A stretch of 64,000 nucleotides of DNA from JBGSMX01 sp963790405 (GCA_963790405.1 CAWBOJ010000008.1:1-64000); one strand, 5' to 3'. Counted from the first letter of the stretch, positions 8,669-19,144 are shown. Notes: generated from the sequence alone by a model not told the origin. Numbers and translations are program-made.

Positions 8669-10519
8669 GTGGAGCTTCGCGACTACCTGAATGTGGTTCG
8701 CGCTCGCAAGTGGGTGATCATACAGGCAGTCGTGATAGTGACTCTCGTTGCGGTTGTCGTCAGCGTCATTCAAGCGCCCTCCTACGAGTCCGAGGCACGA
8801 GTCCTGATCTCCGAGAAGGACACCGGCTCCGCGCTGCTTGGCATGTCGCTTTCCGAGTTCAGTCAGCCCGAACGCGGCCTGCAGACCCAGGTCCAGCTCA
8901 TGCAGGTGCGTCCGCTGCTGGAGAACACCGTTCGCAAGCTGGGCCTGGGCATCACGCCCGATCAGCTTGCTGGTCGAGTCAACATCTCGGGTGTCGGTCA
9001 GACCAACATCGTGAGCATCAAGGCGACGAGCGGCGACGCTCAGACCGCCGCCGACATTGCGAACACGCTTGCTGAGGAGTTCGTGGCGTGGAGTCGCGGC
9101 TACAAGCGCGAGAGCATCCAATCTGCGATATCCGAGGTAGAGATGCGGCTCGAGGAGTCCAAGGCCGAGATCCTCGAGCTGGGAAGGCGCATCAATGACG
9201 AGGGCAAGAGCGATGACCTGTCGGCTGAGCTCTCCATCGCTACCGGCGCCTACACGACCCTGGCGGCTCAGCTCGAGCAGCTGAAGATCAACGAGCAGCT
9301 TGAGGTGGGCAGCGGTCGCGTTGTGAGTCCTGCTGTGGTGACAGAGGAGCCGGTCGCCCCCAGTCCCAAGCGCAACGGTGCGCTCGGCCTGGCAGTGGGT
9401 CTCGTCTTCGGCCTAGGTATGGCGTTTCTGTACGAGTACCTAGATGACACTATCAAGTCCTCTGCGGAGCTCGAAGAGCTCAACGGTGCACCGGTTCTGG
9501 GGCTCATACCGGCAGAGAAGTACGAAAAGAACGAGAAGCGTCGCCTCACTCTGGTTCAGGCTCCCGGATCACCTGCTGCTGAGGCGTATAGAGTTCTTCG
9601 GAACTCATTAGACTTCGTCAACTTCGAGCATGACATCAAGACACTTCTGGTGACTTCGGCCGCTCCCGCTGAGGGGAAGTCAACAGTGGCCGCCAACCTT
9701 GCCGTGGGCCTCGCGCAGGCTGGCAAGAAGGTCGCGTTCGTGAACTGTGACTTCCGCCGGCCAACAACCGACCAGTTCTTCGCGGTAAACAACATGATCG
9801 GCCTTGCCGAGGTGCTTGCGGGCAGTAACACGCTCAAGGCTGGTCTGCAGCGACCGATGGAGGATGTGAATCTACTGGTGCTCGCCGCCGGCAAGCTGCC
9901 CCCGAACCCTTCGGAGCTGCTTGGCTCTCGAAAGATGGAGGAGCTTCTGACGAATCTGGAGGAGTGGGCAGACTGGGTGATCATCGATTCGCCGCCGCTT
10001 CTGGCGGTTGCTGATGGAGCGGCGGTTGCCCGGTGGGTTGACGGGGTGTTGCTGGTGAGCAAGGGCGGGCAATCGACCCGTGAGGCTGCGCGCAAGGCTC
10101 GTGAGTTGCTGGAGAACGTAGGTGCCCGAATCTCCGGCGTGGTCGTGTGGGGCCTGGAGGGCGGCGCTTCTGGCGGCGGCTACGGCTACCACGGCTACGG
10201 CACGTACGGCGGCTACTACTACTACAGCGACTACTATGCGAACTTGCCCGCTGATGGCACTCGAACTGCCAGGGGCGGGAAGTCGGCGAAACCCCCACAG
10301 GCAGGCGCACGCGCCGCGGAGATACCTGCCGCGGGTGCGGTCTATGTCCCGCCGGTGAGCCCGGCCAGGAAGTTCGCAATGAACGTGGGTCGAGTTCTGG
10401 CGGGGATTCTTGCCTTCCTCGTGGTCGTGGTCATCGTGTTGTTGTGTCTGTATTTCCTGGACCAGGCATTCGGATGGGGCATCATCCCAAGCGCCGTAGC
10501 GCCCATCGGGATGGGATGA
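8669..10519 (+). CDS. Polysaccharide chain-length determinant fused to a BY-type tyrosine kinase
   Basis: 616-residue membrane protein combining a Wzz/CapA-like chain-length domain and a bacterial tyrosine kinase. TM1 is at about residues 14-34 and the second Wzz membrane segment at about 236-256. The cytoplasmic kinase has Walker A APAEGKST (about 331), Walker A' NCDFRRP (about 358) and Walker B VIIDSPP (about 437). A Tyr/Gly-rich patch (YGYHGYGTYGGYYYYSDYY, about 503-521) is the likely autophosphorylation cluster. Unusually, the cluster is followed by a 50-residue tail and a further hydrophobic segment (about 572-600), whereas Tyr clusters normally end the protein. The start is GTG with GGGGCAG upstream. 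It heads the polysaccharide operon and would regulate polymer length. Confidence 0.9.
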   Translation: MELRDYLNVVRARKWVIIQAVVIVTLVAVVVSVIQAPSYESEARVLISEKDTGSALLGMSLSEFSQPERGLQTQVQLMQVRPLLENTVRKLGLGITPDQLAGRVNISGVGQTNIVSIKATSGDAQTAADIANTLAEEFVAWSRGYKRESIQSAISEVEMRLEESKAEILELGRRINDEGKSDDLSAELSIATGAYTTLAAQLEQLKINEQLEVGSGRVVSPAVVTEEPVAPSPKRNGALGLAVGLVFGLGMAFLYEYLDDTIKSSAELEELNGAPVLGLIPAEKYEKNEKRRLTLVQAPGSPAAEAYRVLRNSLDFVNFEHDIKTLLVTSAAPAEGKSTVAANLAVGLAQAGKKVAFVNCDFRRPTTDQFFAVNNMIGLAEVLAGSNTLKAGLQRPMEDVNLLVLAAGKLPPNPSELLGSRKMEELLTNLEEWADWVIIDSPPLLAVADGAAVARWVDGVLLVSKGGQSTREAARKARELLENVGARISGVVVWGLEGGASGGGYGYHGYGTYGGYYYYSDYYANLPADGTRTARGGKSAKPPQAGARAAEIPAAGAVYVPPVSPARKFAMNVGRVLAGILAFLVVVVIVLLCLYFLDQAFGWGIIPSAVAPIGMG

Positions 10520-10624
10520 GTTGGGGCGAAGAGGTACTCAGCTGCGGAGTGAGCCATCGCAATCACCCCCATTGGCGTTGTCGAGCTGTGGACCTGAGGC
10601 AAGACGCTGTGAGCTTGTGGAGGC

Positions 10625-11953
10625 ATGATGAACCGCCCTGCAAAGGCTCGTAGGATCGCACTTCCACATCCACGAGATGGCGTCCTCGGGTCTTCGGATG
10701 TGGCACCTGTGCGACCGACGGCGGATGCGATTCGGCTCCTGGTTCTTGTTGCCTTCCTTGTGTGGGGGGCGCTATACGCCGTCTGGCCTGATTTCATGAT
10801 TGCTCGCATTTTGAGTATTGGCGTCGTGGAGCTGTATGCAACAGACTTCCTGATAGCCTTCGGGGCAGCCCTGGGTGTGTCTGACTTACTGGCGATTCTC
10901 ATGGATCGGCGTCGAGCAAGGACCGAGCGGATTGTCTGCGCGATTATCGCTCTCTACATGCTGTATACGGTGTGTATAGTCATGCCTCTGTCCGTGCTGG
11001 CGGGGACAATGTCGACGAATCTCCTGAGAGTCCTGGTGATTCGTTTTGCGGTTCTACTTGTACCGCTAACCATGGGGGTTCTGTCTCGTCGACCAAGAGC
11101 GTTGTACATGCTGCTCGTGGTTCCAGGGATAGTCGCGATAGTGCCTATGATTACCGGCGTGTACAACACCATGACGGGGCATGCGATTGACTACACATCT
11201 GCGGGTGATGCTCGATTTCGCGCGCTCTGGGGCGGTGCGGTTCTGCTGTTCGCGTGGGAGCTGCTCGCGGCGGCGTGGAGGCGTCGCAACTCGTTGGGAC
11301 CAGCTCTGGTCATTGCTGTGTCTTCCGTTGGGTTCGTGCTGGTAAACCACCGATCGGCATACATTGCGCTGTTGGCCGTGCTACCGCTGGTGGCTCGCAC
11401 CAAGACTCGCGTGGGAAAAGGTCTCGTGACGACCATGGGCGGTGTCGCAGTTCTGATACTTGTTCTCGTGCTAGTAGCACCAGTGACGCCGATTGCTGCA
11501 GGATTCGAGTATTCGTTTGCGAAGCTTCTTGACTTCACGTCAGGAACCGGTGCTGACCGACTCGTCCGATGGGCGCATGCGTGGCAGGTCTTCTCGTCGT
11601 CCCCCCTGAACGATCTAGCATGGACGTCGCCATGGACCATCGCCCAGATTCCATCAGATGCGTATGTGGCTCACAACTGGGTACTAGAGGTTGGCGTCAG
11701 TGAGGGGTTGGTCGGGTTGACGATGTACTTCGGTGTGGTTGGCGTTTCAATGGCCGCGGTCTTGAGTGAATTGCGAAGTAACCCAATTGCTACCGGAGTC
11801 TTCGCCTATGTGGCGTTCTTCGTAATCTTTTGCACGTTCAACACCAATATGTACAGCTTAGCGAATGTGCCGATGCTGTGGCTGGCGTGCGGAATCCTCT
11901 TGCATCTGAGTTCGCGAGCGCCATGGCCGGGCTCTGAGGTTGACCGAGTATGA
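10625..11953 (+). CDS. O-antigen ligase/polymerase-like membrane protein
   Basis: 442 residues with about 11-12 hydrophobic segments and the large extracytoplasmic loop before the last segments typical of the Wzy/WaaL superfamily (PF04932). HNWVLEVGVSEGLVGL matches the conserved HN...E.G..G segment of that loop. It is placed between the chain-length kinase and the flippase, as expected for a Wzx/Wzy-dependent system. ATG 10625 follows GTGGAGGC; an ATG at 10628 is the alternative. Its TGA overlaps the flippase ATG by 4 bases. Polymerase is more likely than ligase in a Gram-positive host. Confidence 0.8.
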   Translation: MMNRPAKARRIALPHPRDGVLGSSDVAPVRPTADAIRLLVLVAFLVWGALYAVWPDFMIARILSIGVVELYATDFLIAFGAALGVSDLLAILMDRRRARTERIVCAIIALYMLYTVCIVMPLSVLAGTMSTNLLRVLVIRFAVLLVPLTMGVLSRRPRALYMLLVVPGIVAIVPMITGVYNTMTGHAIDYTSAGDARFRALWGGAVLLFAWELLAAAWRRRNSLGPALVIAVSSVGFVLVNHRSAYIALLAVLPLVARTKTRVGKGLVTTMGGVAVLILVLVLVAPVTPIAAGFEYSFAKLLDFTSGTGADRLVRWAHAWQVFSSSPLNDLAWTSPWTIAQIPSDAYVAHNWVLEVGVSEGLVGLTMYFGVVGVSMAAVLSELRSNPIATGVFAYVAFFVIFCTFNTNMYSLANVPMLWLACGILLHLSSRAPWPGSEVDRV

Positions 11954-13431
11954 CGCGTCTTTCGCGTGACCAGCTGTTCGAATCGAACTCATTGGGCCTC
12001 GATCTGGCGCAGAAATCCATCGGCGGCGGAGTGTCAATGTTCGGCGCTCAGGCGGTGATGTTCGTGATTCAGATGGTCGGAACGGTTGTGCTGGCGAGAA
12101 TACTCGCGCCCGAAGACTACGGGCTGATAGCCATGGCGGCTGTGGTGGTGGGTTTCGCCAAGATGTTTCGAGATGCCGGGCTGTCGATGGCGACCGTGCA
12201 TTTGCAAACGATTTCGCACGAGCAGATTAGCACGCTCTTCTGGATCAACACCGTAGTTGTTGTGACGCTGGGCGTTGTGATGTCTCTGAGTGCCCCACTG
12301 GTCGCTGCGTTCTATCACCGCGAGGAGCTCCTTGCGATTACCGTGGTACTGGCCGGAGCGTTCGTAGTGAACGGGCTTTCGATTCAGCACGACGCTCTCT
12401 TGAAGCGCCACATGCGATTTGCGACTATCGCTGCTGAGAACATGCTGGCTCAAGCTGCGAATGTGAGTGTATGCATTCTGCTGGCGCTTCTGGGCTTCGG
12501 GTATTGGGCTCTCGCCGCGGGGCCCTGGGTTTCCGCGCTGGTCACTACTGGATTCAGTTTCAATGCGTGCCGATGGATGCCGGGTCGTCCGCGAAGCGGC
12601 ACGGGTGTGAGAGTCATGCTGCGCTTCGGAGGCGACGTAACAGGGTTCAATCTTGCGAACTACTTCGCGAGAAACGCGGACAACATACTCATTGGCCGAT
12701 ACATAGGCACGGAGGGTCTTGGAATGTACTCCAAAGCCTATAGCCTCTTCATGATGCCTCTCACTCAGGTCCGAGGCCCGATGACCGAGGTAGCCATGCC
12801 GGTTCTCTCCAGTCTGCGGTCTGAACCTGAACGCTATCGGCGTTACTACTTGCGGTTGGTTGATGCAATGGCCGTTCTTTCGGTGCCGATTGCTGCATTG
12901 TGTGTGATTGAATCAGAGTTTCTGATCCGGGTGCTTCTTGGAGACGCCTGGCTCGGATCGGTTCCGGTGTTCCGTTTGCTTGCAATCGTGGGTCTGGTAC
13001 AGGCGGTTGAGTCAACGCGCGGGGTTGTGCTCTTGAGCCTCGGAATGTCACGCAAGCACCTGAAGTGGGGAGTTGTGAACGCGCTTGTGATGATGGCTGC
13101 GTTCGCCATTGGGATTCGGTGGGGGATCGTTGGTGTTGCGGGAGCGTATGTCTTGGCCAGCTATGGAGTTCTCTTGCCGAATTTGTGGTACGCATTTGCC
13201 GGCACACCGATCTCGGTCCGCGCGTTCTTTCGGGCCATTGCACCGTCTTTCCTGCTTGCAGGACTCGCAGGCATTGCGGCAGTTGCCGCGCATTCGGTGA
13301 GCTCCGAATGGTTCACACGGGGACTCTGTGGAACCATCACGTTCGCGCTAGTGTACGCCACCCTGTCCAGCGGTCGGCCCTCTGTGCGGGAGAACCTCAG
13401 ATATGCGATGAAATGGGTCAAGTCACCGTGA
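11950..13431 (+). CDS. Polysaccharide flippase, MOP superfamily (WzxC-like)
   Basis: 493 residues with 12-14 hydrophobic segments. The N-terminal half carries the WzxC pattern: VSMFGAQAVMFVIQMVGTVVLARIL..EDYGLIAMA, then FRDAGLSMATVH and RFGGDVTGFNLANYFARNADNILIG in sequence. It would move lipid-linked repeat units across the membrane for the upstream polymerase. Translational coupling is suggested by the ATGA overlap with the gene before. It is intact and probably the last gene of the 8.7-13.4 kb operon. Confidence 0.88.
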   Translation: MTRLSRDQLFESNSLGLDLAQKSIGGGVSMFGAQAVMFVIQMVGTVVLARILAPEDYGLIAMAAVVVGFAKMFRDAGLSMATVHLQTISHEQISTLFWINTVVVVTLGVVMSLSAPLVAAFYHREELLAITVVLAGAFVVNGLSIQHDALLKRHMRFATIAAENMLAQAANVSVCILLALLGFGYWALAAGPWVSALVTTGFSFNACRWMPGRPRSGTGVRVMLRFGGDVTGFNLANYFARNADNILIGRYIGTEGLGMYSKAYSLFMMPLTQVRGPMTEVAMPVLSSLRSEPERYRRYYLRLVDAMAVLSVPIAALCVIESEFLIRVLLGDAWLGSVPVFRLLAIVGLVQAVESTRGVVLLSLGMSRKHLKWGVVNALVMMAAFAIGIRWGIVGVAGAYVLASYGVLLPNLWYAFAGTPISVRAFFRAIAPSFLLAGLAGIAAVAAHSVSSEWFTRGLCGTITFALVYATLSSGRPSVRENLRYAMKWVKSP

Positions 13432-13557
13432 CGTGTCGAGAGTATTGAATACATCTACTGGTGGGGTTCTGGTACGCTCCGATTCTCAGGTTCGATCGGT
13501 TGTGATGTCTACGCTCTTCGATGTAGTGATGCTCGGCACAGAGAAGGAGGAATGTGA

Positions 13558-14541
13558 ATGGGCGAAATGTACCTGGTCACGGGTGGATCGGGTTTCATCG
13601 GCTCGCACATAGTCCGAGGGCTACTCGAGCGCGGCGATCGAGTTCGTGTTCTAGACAACTTCTCCACGGGGCGGCGAGAGAATCTCGACGGGTTTTGGGG
13701 AGACATTGACCTAGTTGAGGGAGATTTGCGCAGTTATGAGCGTGTTCACACTGCGGTCACTGGGTGTGGCATCGTGCTGCATCTCGGCGCTCTCCCGTCC
13801 GTTCCCCGATCGGTGCAGGATCCGCTTACTTCGCATGCGGTGAATACGACCGGTACATTGAACATTATCCTTGCGTCACGCGACGCCGGGGCAGGGCGAA
13901 TCGTATTCGCGTCATCTTCCTCAGTGTATGGCGAGACTCCTGGTCTTCCAAAGACGGAAGCGATGCGACAGTCCCCCATGTCGCCATACGGCGTTTCGAA
14001 GCTTGCTGCTGAGCAGTACTGTATTGCGAGTGGGGGAGTGTACGACGTTGGGTGCGTTGCATTGCGTCTGTTCAACGTGTTCGGTCCTCGGCAGGATCCG
14101 ATGTCGCAGTACAGTGCTGTTGTGCCACGCTTTGTAGATGCCGCGTTGAATGGAGAGCAGCCAGTCATCTACGGCGATGGTTCGACGAGTCGGGATTTTA
14201 CGTTCGTTGAGAATGTGGTGGATGCGTTTCTGTTGGCGTCGGCCGCCAAGGACGCCGAAGGCAGAGTGGTCAATGTGGCTTGCGGCGAACAGCACACACT
14301 GAATGAGCTAGTGAAGGAGATCTCGCTGTGCGTGGGTGTTGACCTGCGGGCATCGTATGAACCAGACAGAGTCGGAGACATCCCGCATTCATTCGCGAGT
14401 ATCGACGTAGCTCGAGATGTCCTGGGATTTAGCCCTGGAGTCGGTTTTGCTGAAGGCATCCGACGTACAGTGGAGTGGATGCAGGCTCACTCCAGATCGA
14501 GTGGGACCGATGGGCCTGCATTCCAGCAGCGCACCCCATGA
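13558..14541 (+). CDS. NAD-dependent epimerase/dehydratase (UDP-glucose 4-epimerase-like SDR)
   Basis: 327 residues, extended short-chain dehydrogenase fold. Cofactor motif TGGSGFIGSHIV lies at the N-terminus; catalytic S..YG...Y..K is in SSSSVYGETP and SPYGVSKLAAEQY; RDFTFVENVVDAFL is the conserved nucleotide-sugar segment. It resembles WbpP/GalE-type enzymes that interconvert UDP-sugars. AAGGAGGAATGTG precedes the ATG. The TGA overlaps the ATG of the following glycosyltransferase, so both are expressed together. Exact substrate cannot be read from sequence. Confidence 0.88.
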   Translation: MGEMYLVTGGSGFIGSHIVRGLLERGDRVRVLDNFSTGRRENLDGFWGDIDLVEGDLRSYERVHTAVTGCGIVLHLGALPSVPRSVQDPLTSHAVNTTGTLNIILASRDAGAGRIVFASSSSVYGETPGLPKTEAMRQSPMSPYGVSKLAAEQYCIASGGVYDVGCVALRLFNVFGPRQDPMSQYSAVVPRFVDAALNGEQPVIYGDGSTSRDFTFVENVVDAFLLASAAKDAEGRVVNVACGEQHTLNELVKEISLCVGVDLRASYEPDRVGDIPHSFASIDVARDVLGFSPGVGFAEGIRRTVEWMQAHSRSSGTDGPAFQQRTP

Positions 14542-15809
14542 GGGTCTTGTGGTTGTCGCCGATAGAACTGACGGCGGTCACCCATCAGCTGGGCCGACCC
14601 GCTGCGACTCGCGGGGGCGGGTGGATTGATGCGCTGAGGGCTGCAGTGTCAGGGGATCCGGGACTTGCGTTGGGCATCGCATGCATCACTCCGACTCCGT
14701 TCGGCACCTTCGAGCACCAGGGCGTGACGTACATGTCGTTGAGTACTCGGTCCGGCTCGACAAGATGGCGACGAGCCGCAATGCGCTCACTAGGCCGCCA
14801 GAGAACGATTGATTACAGCGGCGCATGTCTGCGGGCCATGGAGGAGTTCAGACCGGATGTTGTCCATGTTCACGGAACTGAAACGACGCTTGGGGCGGTA
14901 TCGTGCCGGACGAACCTTCCCGTAGTGGTGTCTATGCAAGGAGTGGTCTCTGACGTGGCGCGACACTATTTCGACGGTGTATCTGCAACCGAGATTCTCA
15001 CCGATACACTGCGCATCCCGAGCACTCTACGAGGAGTTGGGCTGCTCCCCTCGTATATCGCCCTCCGTCGCTCTATCTCGAACGAGCGCAGAATCATCTC
15101 CGCGGTCCGCTTCTTCACGGGGAGGACAGAGTATGACCGCAGGGCCGTACTCTCTCTCAACTCGGGTGCAGTTTACTTTCACGCTGATAGAATCCTACGG
15201 TCACTTTTCTATTCCGAAGTTGGCTGCCGGGAGTCTTTGAGTGGCGTGATTTACTGTACGGGTGGGGCGGCTCCGTACAAGGGTATCGAACTCGTACTTG
15301 ATGCGGTTTCACTACTTCTACCTGATCATCCAGGGATCACTGTGCGAATTGCTGGTAGCCTAGAGCACTCTGCGATGGGGAGGCTTCTCAGGCGACGTGC
15401 AAGGCGGCTTGCGATAGAGAATCGGGTTATCTGGCTAGGCCCACTGAACGATGAATCCATAGTCCACGAACTTGCGACATGCTCTGTATATGTACATGCT
15501 TCGCACGTCGACAACAGTCCAAATAGCCTGGCTGAGGCTATGATTCGCGGAGTTCCGTGTGTGGCGTCGTCGGCCGGCGGTATCCCATCTATGATCGAGC
15601 ACGGTGTCGACGGACTGATTTTCGATGCGGGTAGGGCAGTGGCGTTGGCAGAATCGATTCGAGTGATACTCGGTAGTCCTGAGCTAGCGATAGAACTTGG
15701 CTCTAGCGCACGGAAGAAGGCTCTCAGAAGGCACGACGCTCGTCACATCGCCAGGTCGACTCTGGAGATGTACCAGCAGGTAGCGGCCCTTGCCGCCACA
15801 GACAACTGA
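14538..15809 (+). CDS. Glycosyltransferase family 4
   Basis: 423 residues from ATG 14538, which overlaps the epimerase stop (ATGA). The open frame extends further upstream, but that part lies inside the epimerase gene. GT-B fold: the N-terminal half has FRPDVVHVHGTET, and the nucleotide-sugar-binding half has YKGIELVLDAVSLLLPDHPG and the E-x7-E region NSPNSLAEAMIRGVPCVASSAGGIPSMIEHGVDGL. Likely a cytoplasmic enzyme extending the lipid-linked repeat unit. Donor and acceptor unknown. Confidence 0.87.
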   Translation: MRVLWLSPIELTAVTHQLGRPAATRGGGWIDALRAAVSGDPGLALGIACITPTPFGTFEHQGVTYMSLSTRSGSTRWRRAAMRSLGRQRTIDYSGACLRAMEEFRPDVVHVHGTETTLGAVSCRTNLPVVVSMQGVVSDVARHYFDGVSATEILTDTLRIPSTLRGVGLLPSYIALRRSISNERRIISAVRFFTGRTEYDRRAVLSLNSGAVYFHADRILRSLFYSEVGCRESLSGVIYCTGGAAPYKGIELVLDAVSLLLPDHPGITVRIAGSLEHSAMGRLLRRRARRLAIENRVIWLGPLNDESIVHELATCSVYVHASHVDNSPNSLAEAMIRGVPCVASSAGGIPSMIEHGVDGLIFDAGRAVALAESIRVILGSPELAIELGSSARKKALRRHDARHIARSTLEMYQQVAALAATDN

Positions 15810-15919
15810 GACAGCTCATATCGCGAATCGCGGCTGACTTGAGTGTTTGAGAGACACAGGCCTGCATACACGTACAAGTACGGTGGGCGTGAGTATGGAA
15901 CTGACAGGGAGTCCACAGG

Positions 15920-17038
15920 ATGAGATTGTCGCTTGGCATAGTCGCACCGGATGCTTATCCCACTCTGGCCGGTCTCGATGTTGGGACAGCTGGTGGCGCT
16001 GAGGAGCAGCAAGTCAGCCTGGCGGTGGCGCTGGCCAAGAGAGGACACGAGATAAGTCTGGTTGCGGGCGATTACGGACAAGCGAGGCGAGTGGCAGTCC
16101 GTGGTGTGGTAGCGGAGCGTAGCTACAAAGTGGGCTACGGCAATCGGATTCTTCGGTACCCAGGTGACTCTGTATCCGTATTCAGAGCCATGCAGCGGTG
16201 TGGCGCACGCATATTCCTCCAGAGATGTGCATTTCATCAAACCGGCCGTGCCTGGGCGTTCAGTAGGTTGTTAGCGACGCCATTTGTCTTCTCCGCAGGT
16301 GCGGATATGAACGCGTGGCCAACGCGAAGGTTTGCTGACAAGCCCTTCTACTACACTGCAACCTATGCTGCGGCCATTCGAGCCGCAGATCTTGTGTTGT
16401 GCCAGAACGCAACTCAGCAAGAAGGATTCAGGCAGTACTATGGGCGAGATGCAGTGATAGTCCCCAACATCGTCGATACGACGGTCTACCACTTGGCCGA
16501 AGATTCAATCGAAACGGGTGATGTTCTGTGGGTAGGTCGCCTTACCGAGGGAAAGCGTCCGGACGCTTTCCTTGACTTGGTCGAGGATTGCCCAGACCTG
16601 CACTTCGTGATGATTGCCCAGGAGGCGGACCCAGCGGTTGGTGAACGAGTTCGCTCGCGTGTACGGTTGCTGCCGAACTTGGACTATCGCGGGTTCGTAC
16701 GGCAGACAGAGATGGCTGAATCCTACCGTAAGGCGCAACTTCTTGTGAGCACATCCTCCCTCGAGGGCCTACCGAACGTCCTGTTACAGGCAATGGCCTC
16801 GGGAGTACCCGTTGTGAGTCTGGAGTTGGATCCCGCGTGCGTATTGTCGAGGTCAGGGGCTGGGCGGGTCTGTCAGGGTAGCCAAGATGAGCTATCGCGC
16901 GCGGTGCATCAGCTTGCCGAAGATCGACCGAAACGGCTTCGGCTAGGGCAGCTGGGGCGTGCGTACGTCACGGAACACCATTCGGTTGAGTCGGTGATAC
17001 ACGTCTACGAGGATTTGCTGATGCCACTCATGGGATGA
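15920..17038 (+). CDS. Glycosyltransferase family 4
   Basis: 372 residues, GT-B fold. The N-terminus MRLSLGIVAP is followed by a loop with GGAEEQQVSLAVALAKRGH, typical of GT4 acceptor sites. The donor half has WVGRLTEGKRPDAFLDLV and SSLEGLPNVLLQAMASGVPV, with the expected E-x7-E. It lies 110 bases after the preceding transferase. Its last 11 bases overlap tail to tail with the convergent gene on the minus strand. Intact. Confidence 0.87.
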   Translation: MRLSLGIVAPDAYPTLAGLDVGTAGGAEEQQVSLAVALAKRGHEISLVAGDYGQARRVAVRGVVAERSYKVGYGNRILRYPGDSVSVFRAMQRCGARIFLQRCAFHQTGRAWAFSRLLATPFVFSAGADMNAWPTRRFADKPFYYTATYAAAIRAADLVLCQNATQQEGFRQYYGRDAVIVPNIVDTTVYHLAEDSIETGDVLWVGRLTEGKRPDAFLDLVEDCPDLHFVMIAQEADPAVGERVRSRVRLLPNLDYRGFVRQTEMAESYRKAQLLVSTSSLEGLPNVLLQAMASGVPVVSLELDPACVLSRSGAGRVCQGSQDELSRAVHQLAEDRPKRLRLGQLGRAYVTEHHSVESVIHVYEDLLMPLMG

Positions 17039-18226
17039 GAGCGGCTCCACGGTACTGTCCGGGGGCATCGGACAATACTCTCTCATAGATTTGTCGCTGT
17101 CGCGCAAAGGCCGTGTTCCATGATAGTTCTCGCAGCGCATGTTCCCGACCCAGGCGGCCCATGACTGTGCGCCCGTTGCGGTCAGATAGGAGGCGGCGGA
17201 TTCCTGCTCAAGGCCACTGATGTAGTCGCCACGACTTCCGATTGCGACTTTGACTCCCGCGTTGTCTGGACACAACTCTCCGGGTCCGGCCCAGTCGGCG
17301 ACCAAGACCGGCCTCCCGCAAGAGAGCGCCTCCATCACGACGTTTCCGGTTGATTCGTTGTATCCAGGTGAACACACTATCGAACAGGCACGGTACTCGC
17401 GGAGGACTTCCTCTCTGGGTACCGTGCCGAGCCATGCAACCCTATCTTCAATGCCGAGATTGACGGAGAGTTGTCGAAGGCTGGGGCCCAGGGGTCCGTC
17501 TCCTGCGACACGGAGGCTCCAGGAGTGATCCGTGCATCTTGACAGCGCCTGAAGCAGACAATCGAGGCCTTTGTAGGGAATGAGTCTGCCTACGAACAGA
17601 AGTTGAGCAGAGGCTGCGGGTGGGGGCGCGACGAATAGATCAGTGTCGACTCCCTCGCATAGTCGTACGCAGCGTGAGTGGAAGCGAGCAGGGAGGCGCA
17701 TTGCGAGCGCCTGTGTTGAGCAGCCGATGGCGTTTGCAGACTCGTAGGTACCCCTGAGGGATCCGGGCACGCTGAGTCGAATAGTGTCGCTCGCTTTGAG
17801 TAATCCTAGTGCGAGCTCGCGTGGGCCACTCACGAATGCGGACGGCAGAGTACTTCCGCCAAGTGGTCCCAAGACGAGCGGGATTCCAAGATTTTGGAAG
17901 GCCGAAGGGTGGCGAATGGCGAAAGGATTCAGGCGATGAACGAGATCTGGCTTGAGGCTAGACTGCGCCAAGGCACGTCGAGCACGTGCTGCGAAGAGGG
18001 GGTAGGTGTAGTGGAGCCCACTATTGAGAGGCAGTCGAGGAGGATGGTATTCAACGGCAAGTACTCTCGCTTCTGGAACGGAAGCGGCGGCCCTCTCGGC
18101 AACGTGTGCAGGCACTACGATTGATACGTCAGCATAGTCGCATGCGCTGGCCGCAAACCGGGCTGCGGCATTCTTCTCGGATGCGGCTTCAATATCCAGA
18201 CCCAGCGATTCGAAGAGTATATGCAC
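17028..18226 (-). CDS. Glycosyltransferase family 4, one frameshift near the C-terminus
   Basis: GT4 enzyme of about 399 residues. The N-terminus is MHILFESLGLDIEAASEKNA; the donor-binding half has LLFVGRLIPYKGLDCLLQAL and GYNESTGNVVMEALSCGRPV. The original frame loses sense after about SAASYL (near 17,180). The next minus frame continues with GRLGREHALRELSWNTAFA and ends at 17028 (GAALIP), which is a normal GT4 C-terminus, so the true stop is 17028 and not 16943. It converges on the plus-strand transferase, with an 11-base overlap of the two 3' ends. Confidence 0.85.
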
Positions 18227-18259
18227 AATTTCTGCCTTCAGGACTTGGGGGTTTCGCTT

Positions 18260-19144
18260 CTAGGTGCGCCAAGCTTCAATCGCAGACCAGTGCTGCAGAC
18301 AGTCCGCAACGGAGAAGCCAGCGTCAGAGAGTGCGCACCTAATGGATTCCACAAACTGGGAATTGCCGTGGATCTCAACATAGATGTAGCGCACGCGACT
18401 TAGCCAGCGGGAGATCACCCTGGAGTAGTAGTAGTCCCTCCGCACCCTCGACGTCCATCTTGAGGACATCGAGGGTGCGTCCACCAAGCATATCAATGAG
18501 GCTGTTAGGGGTAATACTCGGAACGAGGACATCTTCTCCTGTTTGCGCAGTCTCGGGAAGCGCGACCGAGAAAGCATCCACATTCTGACTGCCGTCGTAT
18601 GGAACACCGTCCTCGTGAGTCCATGCAGCGGCCTGAACCAGTCGAACACGTGAGTCAAACCGTTCCGTGTTGGCCCGGAGAACTGCGCAGTTCGATGCGT
18701 CCATTTCGATGGCTATCACGTCGGCGTTTGGATATTCGACTGCGAACCAACTGGAGACCAGGCCGATGTTCGCACCCATGTCCATGATGGTGGAAGGGTT
18801 CGGAGGCAGGTGCCTCGCCTGGTGGATCCGATGGCGAAGGCGTCGTGATAGGTGACCAAGTCGCGTGTACCCGGTCGCAGGACGACGGAATGACCGCGGA
18901 GCGCCTTGGGGTGCAGCGCTCGCAGACGTGCAGGCCGTTTGAGAAGGTAGTAGACGCCGAGCACCGCTAGATTGGGAAGGTCACGCGGGAGATCACTGGC
19001 TCTCATGGTTCGAAATGCGGCACGGATGTCATGTCCAAGTGCCACGGATAACCCCCTCTCGATGTGCGCCCTATCGGAAGCATGATTGTATCGCAGAGAG
19101 AGTATGTGGTCCGAGCGGAATTGCAGACAGTGAGCGCGATGCAC
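18260..19144 (-). CDS. FkbM-family methyltransferase, two frameshifts
   Basis: SAM-dependent O-methyltransferase of the FkbM family. Three minus frames join into one protein. The first (from GTG 19144) is an N-terminal region ending LRPGTRDLVTYHDAFAIG. The second has motif I MDMGANIGLVSSWFAVEYP, AIEMDASNCAVLRAN and LKMDVEGAEGLLL. The third has VRYIYVEIHGNSQFVESIRC and ends at 18260. Frames change near 18,805 and 18,430. FkbM enzymes commonly methylate hydroxyls on surface-glycan sugars, which fits the locus. It lies 34 bases upstream of the minus-strand glycosyltransferase and is probably co-transcribed with it. The start is uncertain. Confidence 0.78.
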
